Positions 60,820 through 64,000 of a DNA stretch of 64,000 nucleotides are shown here, piece by piece; the stretch's first letter is position 1, and every line of letters begins with the position of its first letter. A model generated the notes under the pieces. It did no database searches. It had not been told where the DNA came from and worked only from the letters and a program-made list of their open reading frames with translations. The stretch spans positions 62,001 to 126,000 of the forward strand of contig NZ_BBUZ01000034.1 in NCBI RefSeq assembly GCF_001417735.1. Direction: 5' to 3'. A program made the translations under genes and the position numbers. This DNA comes from Streptomyces sp. NBRC 110028. Its GTDB lineage: Bacteria; Actinomycetota; Actinomycetes; Streptomycetales; Streptomycetaceae.

Positions 60820-61094
60820 CCCAGCTGCCCCTTCCCCGGTGTCCCGGCTGTTGCGCCGTACGGTACGTGCTCACAGCCCGGACGTGGCAACTCTGGCACA
60901 TCTCGCATGCCTGCCGTCGCGAGGGTCCAGGAAGCATGGTTCCGTCCGTGACCTGGGGGATGGTACGGGTTTCGGGTGACGTCTCTGTCGAGTGCGGATT
61001 GCCACGTTTCAGGGACCCTTGTACGAACTTGCGTAACGGCCGGACGTCCACCGTCCCAGGGGCGGGGCGCGGGGGCGAGCGCCTTGCGCCGGGC
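60820..61094. promoter_or_regulatory. Region upstream of the molybdenum hydroxylase operon
   Basis: 275 bp between the leftward FAD-subunit start and the end of the leftward hexosaminidase gene. It must contain the hydroxylase promoter. No clear operator was found; no long inverted repeat is evident. Confidence 0.4.
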
Positions 61095-62762
61095 TCACAC
61101 GATCGGGGGCGATCCCTCGATCGGACGTCCGAGCAGGCCGGGACGGCGCTGCCAGGGGCGCGGACCGGAGGGCGGGCGGTAGCTCACGCCCAGCGCGTCC
61201 AGACGGGCGTAGTGTGCTTCCATGCGCCCCTCGAACTCCGCGAAGTCTCGCTCAGGCGGCGGCGGAAGGGCGGACCATACGACTTCGGCGAAGGCGGCGA
61301 GGCGGGGGAAGGTCTGGTAGTCGATCCGCCGCCGGTCCTCCATCACCTCGGTCCAGACGTTGGCCTGCGCGCCCAGCACGCGTTCCGCCTCGGCCTGGTC
61401 GAGCTGCGGGGGAACCGGCTCGAAGCGATAGACGTCCTCCAGGGTGCGGACGTAGCCGATGGGGACGGGCTCGTCCTCGCCCGGGGCCTGCCGGTGGTCG
61501 AAGTAGACCTGTTGTTCGGGGCACATGACGACGTCGTGGCCGGACCGGGCCGCTGTGATGCCGCCCGCGTAGCCGCGCCAGGAGGAGACGGCGGCGCCGT
61601 CGGGCAGCGGGGCGTCGGGCGCGCCGCCCTCCAGGATCTCGTCCCAGCCGATCAGCCGCCTGCCGCGGGCGCCGAGCCAGTGGCCGAAGTGGCGGATGAA
61701 CCAGCTCTGCAGCTCGTCCTCGTCCGCCAGCCCCAGCTCCCGGACGCGTTCCTGTGCGGCCGGGGAGGCCTTCCACTGCTCCTTGGGGCATTCGTCGCCG
61801 CCGAGGTGGACGAACGGGCCGGGGAACAACTCCAGCACTTCTTCCAGGACGTTCTCGAAGAAGCGGAGCGTGGTGTCGGTGGGGGAGAGTACGTTCGGAT
61901 TGATGCCCCAGGTGGTCCAGACTCCGAGGGAGGCGGTGTCGATGACGTCCGTGTTGCCCAGTTCCGGGTAGGCGGCGATGGCGGCCTGGCTGTGCCCGGG
62001 GATGTCGATCTCCGGGACGATCGTGATGTGGCGTTCGGCGGCGTAGGCGACGATCTCGCGGATGTCGTCCTGCGTGTAGTAGCCGCCGTGGGGGCGCTCG
62101 TCCCACAGCGGGGAGGCGCGGTGGCCGAGCTTGGTGCGCGTCCGCCAGGCGCCGGTCGCGGTCAGTTCCGGGTAGCGGCGGATCTCCAGCCGCCAGCCCT
62201 GGTCGTCGGTCAGGTGGAGATGGAGCACATTGAGCTTGTGGGCGGCCAGCAGGTCGACGTAGGCGAGGACGCCGTCCTTGGGCAGGAAGTGGCGGGCCAC
62301 GTCCAGCATCATTCCGCGCCAGGCGAAACGCGGCGCGTCCTCGATGTCGAGCGCGGGCAGGGACCACGCGCGCCGGTCCGGGTCGATCGGCGCGCGCCGG
62401 AAGGCGTCCGGGCCGAGCAGCTGGCGCAGCGTCTGGGCGCCCCAGAACAGGCCGGGCTCGCCGCCGCCCCGGAGGACCACCGCGAGTCCGTCGATGACGA
62501 GGCGGTAGCCCTCGGGGCCGAGCCGTGCCCCGAGGGCGGGGTCGATCTCCAGCACGATGTGGTCGCCGTCGCCGTCGCCGGTGCGGTGCGCCAGCGGCAG
62601 CCCGGTGGCGGCCCCGACTGCGGTGCGCAGCCAGCGGGCCACGCGCTCGGTGCCGGGCCGGGCGTCGAGCCGGGTGTCCTCGTCCAGGACGTGGTCCTGG
62701 CCGCCGCCGGGGGTGGGGGCGGCCCGCAGCGGGGCGGGCAGGAGGCCGGGCTGCCGGTTCAT
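61095..62762 (-). CDS. GH20 beta-N-acetylhexosaminidase
   Basis: 555 aa from ATG 62762 (GTG 62765 overlaps). GH20b N-terminal domain, then the catalytic barrel with D323-E324 in HLGGDECPKEQW, the substrate-assisted catalytic pair, and WDEILEGG, SSWRGY and ANVWTE segments lining the subsite. No signal peptide, so intracellular: it would split imported chitobiose or related dimers. It is the last gene of an ABC sugar transporter operon. Confidence 0.94.
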   Translation of the reverse strand: MNRQPGLLPAPLRAAPTPGGGQDHVLDEDTRLDARPGTERVARWLRTAVGAATGLPLAHRTGDGDGDHIVLEIDPALGARLGPEGYRLVIDGLAVVLRGGGEPGLFWGAQTLRQLLGPDAFRRAPIDPDRRAWSLPALDIEDAPRFAWRGMMLDVARHFLPKDGVLAYVDLLAAHKLNVLHLHLTDDQGWRLEIRRYPELTATGAWRTRTKLGHRASPLWDERPHGGYYTQDDIREIVAYAAERHITIVPEIDIPGHSQAAIAAYPELGNTDVIDTASLGVWTTWGINPNVLSPTDTTLRFFENVLEEVLELFPGPFVHLGGDECPKEQWKASPAAQERVRELGLADEDELQSWFIRHFGHWLGARGRRLIGWDEILEGGAPDAPLPDGAAVSSWRGYAGGITAARSGHDVVMCPEQQVYFDHRQAPGEDEPVPIGYVRTLEDVYRFEPVPPQLDQAEAERVLGAQANVWTEVMEDRRRIDYQTFPRLAAFAEVVWSALPPPPERDFAEFEGRMEAHYARLDALGVSYRPPSGPRPWQRRPGLLGRPIEGSPPIV

Positions 62763-62766
62763 CACG

Positions 62767-63663
62767 TCAGTCCTTTACCGCTCCGCCGAGGCCGGAGACC
62801 AGGCGGCGCTGTACGAGTACGAAGAAGATCAGCACGGGGATGGTCATGATGGTCGACGCCGCCATGATGCCGCCCCAGTCGTTGCCCTCGTCCTTGAAGA
62901 AGACCAGGAGCGCCATCGGGAGGGTGGAGTTCTCGGTCGCGCTGATGATGAACGACTTGGCGAACAGGAAGTCGTTCCAGGCGGAGATGAAGGAGAAGAC
63001 GCTGGTGGCGACGAGCCCGGGGAGGACCAGTGGGAACAGGATCTGCCACAGGAAGCGGGAGCGGCTCGCGCCGTCCAGACAGGCCGCCTCCTCCAGGGAT
63101 TCGGGGACGGCCTTCACGAAGCCGCGCAGCATCCAGATGGCGAACGGCAGCGAGAAGGCGATGTGCGGAAGGATCAGCGAGCCCAGGGTGTTGAGCCCGA
63201 CGCCGGGCACGGCGTCGCCCAGATCCCGCATCAGGAAGAACATCGGGATGGTCAGCGCCTCGATGGGCACCATCTGAGCGACCAGGAACATCACCAGCAG
63301 CGTGGTGCGGAACCTGAAGCGGAAGCGGGTGACGGCGGTCGCGGCGAGGAAGGCGATCAGGCCCGAGGCGACCACCACCGCCCCGGCGACCAGCAGGCTG
63401 TTGAGGAAGTAGCGGCCGAAGTCGTGCTGTTCGAAGACGCGCCGGAAGGAGTCCAGCGAGGGTGCGGAGGTCCACGGCCGGGGGTGGGCGGAGCGGATCT
63501 CCCCGGCCGGTTTGAACGCCGAGAGCACCATCCAGTAGAGCGGGAAGGCGACGACGACGGCGACGGCCAGGGTGGTGACCTCGGCCGCGAGCCGCCAGGG
63601 GCGGCGGATGAGCGGTGCGCGGCGCGGCGCGGCGGCGCCGGTGGCGGCCCTGGGGTGGGTCAC
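62767..63663 (-). CDS. Sugar ABC transporter permease (MalG type)
   Basis: 298 aa from GTG 63663, overlapping the previous gene as GTGA. Six helices; the EAA loop is EEAACLDGASRSRFLWQIL, contacting the shared MsiK-type ATPase. Second permease of a binding-protein-dependent aminosugar or disaccharide transporter; the hexosaminidase follows. Confidence 0.93.
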   Translation of the reverse strand: MTHPRAATGAAAPRRAPLIRRPWRLAAEVTTLAVAVVVAFPLYWMVLSAFKPAGEIRSAHPRPWTSAPSLDSFRRVFEQHDFGRYFLNSLLVAGAVVVASGLIAFLAATAVTRFRFRFRTTLLVMFLVAQMVPIEALTIPMFFLMRDLGDAVPGVGLNTLGSLILPHIAFSLPFAIWMLRGFVKAVPESLEEAACLDGASRSRFLWQILFPLVLPGLVATSVFSFISAWNDFLFAKSFIISATENSTLPMALLVFFKDEGNDWGGIMAASTIMTIPVLIFFVLVQRRLVSGLGGAVKD

Positions 63664-64000
63664 AGTTCTTCTCCCTGCCGTCGCAGCAGCCGCAGATAGA
63701 CCAGGGTGACGGCGAGCAGGATGAGCAGCATCACCACGCCGATCGCCGAGCCCAGCCCGTATTCGGAAGAGGCGAACGCCTCCTGGTAGGCGTAGACGTT
63801 GAGCACCATGTTCTGGCCCGCGGTGCCGCCGCCGTTCGTCATGACGTAGATCTGGGTGAAGACCTTGAAGTCCCAGATGATGGACTGGATCGTCACCACG
63901 ACGAGGATCGGTCGCAGCATCGGGGCCATGATCCCGCGCCAGGTCCGCCAGGCGGAGGCGCCGTCGAGGGCGGCGGCCTCCAGCACCTCCCCCGGAATGG
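63660..64000 (-). CDS. Sugar ABC transporter permease (MalF type), partial
   Basis: Only the C-terminal 113 residues are inside the window; the gene continues past the right edge. The EAA loop (EVLEAAALDGASAWRTW) and two or three helices are seen, ending LRRQGEEL. Partner of the following permease; a solute-binding lipoprotein gene is expected further upstream. Confidence 0.9.
   Translation of the reverse strand, partial: IPGEVLEAAALDGASAWRTWRGIMAPMLRPILVVVTIQSIIWDFKVFTQIYVMTNGGGTAGQNMVLNVYAYQEAFASSEYGLGSAIGVVMLLILLAVTLVYLRLLRRQGEEL

Noticed and set aside
61095..64000. Hexosaminidase and permeases as the dasBCD locus
   Set aside because: The gene set looks alike, but the dasR and dasA genes that define that locus are not visible and other paralogous clusters exist, so no das symbol was used.

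Overview
The window is a high-GC chromosomal stretch of a Streptomyces or close relative. The evidence is extreme third-position GC, Shine-Dalgarno sequences of the GGAGG type, many 1-4 bp ATGA/GTGA gene overlaps, DasR-type operators, the mec/cysO/cysM sulfur-carrier cluster with its leader peptide, and the nagF-nagE2 pair next to rph and rdgB. From memory the order bcp, rdgB, rph, nagF/nagE2, cysM/cysO/mec, permease, DUF2017-clpS, pncB, pncA matches the S. coelicolor SCO29xx region. I could not check this.

Layout. 0.3-9.4 kb: secreted SGNH hydrolase, a first miniature inverted-repeat element, a leftward ABC exporter operon with a DUF1707 protein, a class A penicillin-binding protein, a GroES-like protein, a DUF3618 protein and the peroxiredoxin Bcp. 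9.4-14.1 kb: an accessory block ending at tRNA-Leu(UAG). It holds three overlapping small leftward genes, a SLOG-type Rossmann protein, an HTH+repeat regulator and two tandem HNH nuclease genes. The second HNH gene reads into the tRNA and stops on its anticodon. 14.2-25.7 kb: housekeeping genes, namely RdgB, RNase PH, GlcNAc PTS, metallo-beta-lactamase-fold hydrolase, protein-thiocarboxylate cysteine synthesis, amino acid permease, ClpS/DUF2017, and NAD salvage (pncB, a 34-codon coupled ORF, pncA). 25.7-36.6 kb: a large secreted M6 metalloprotease, three tandem RDD membrane proteins, a GlcD-like oxidase, a Tat-exported propeller-like protein, a low-complexity membrane protein and a PIG-V-like mannosyltransferase. 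36.7-43.7 kb: HppD with a divergent Lrp regulator, an ArsR-type regulator with a clear palindromic operator, a 59-aa gene, the second copy of the miniature element, a membrane S16 protease, an IclR regulator, an SF2 helicase and a Doc/ribbon-helix-helix toxin-antitoxin pair. 43.7-49.2 kb: MFS transporter, YeiH exporter, cysteine dioxygenase, LysR regulator, an alpha/beta hydrolase with Asp at the nucleophile position, and tRNA-Cys. 49.5-64 kb: a one-module C-A-T-TE peptide synthetase, TauE/SafE permease, DUF4232 lipoprotein, a three-subunit xanthine-dehydrogenase-type molybdenum hydroxylase, a GH20 hexosaminidase and two sugar ABC permeases, the last cut by the window end.

Themes. Sulfur and cysteine recur: synthesis (mec-cysO-cysM), oxidation and likely sulfur-oxyanion export (CDO, YeiH), and a second TauE/SafE permease. 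Aminosugar use appears twice (NagE2/NagF and hexosaminidase plus ABC transporter). The points most worth a second look are the 167-bp element inserted twice at CTAG sites that also carry stop codons, the HNH gene whose stop codon is a tRNA anticodon, the molybdenum hydroxylase whose conserved catalytic Glu aligns with Ala, the stand-alone EntF-like synthetase with a Gln-like specificity code, and the sulfur carrier whose Gly-Gly end is capped by two extra residues. I saw no CRISPR array, rRNA, integrase or complete insertion sequence.
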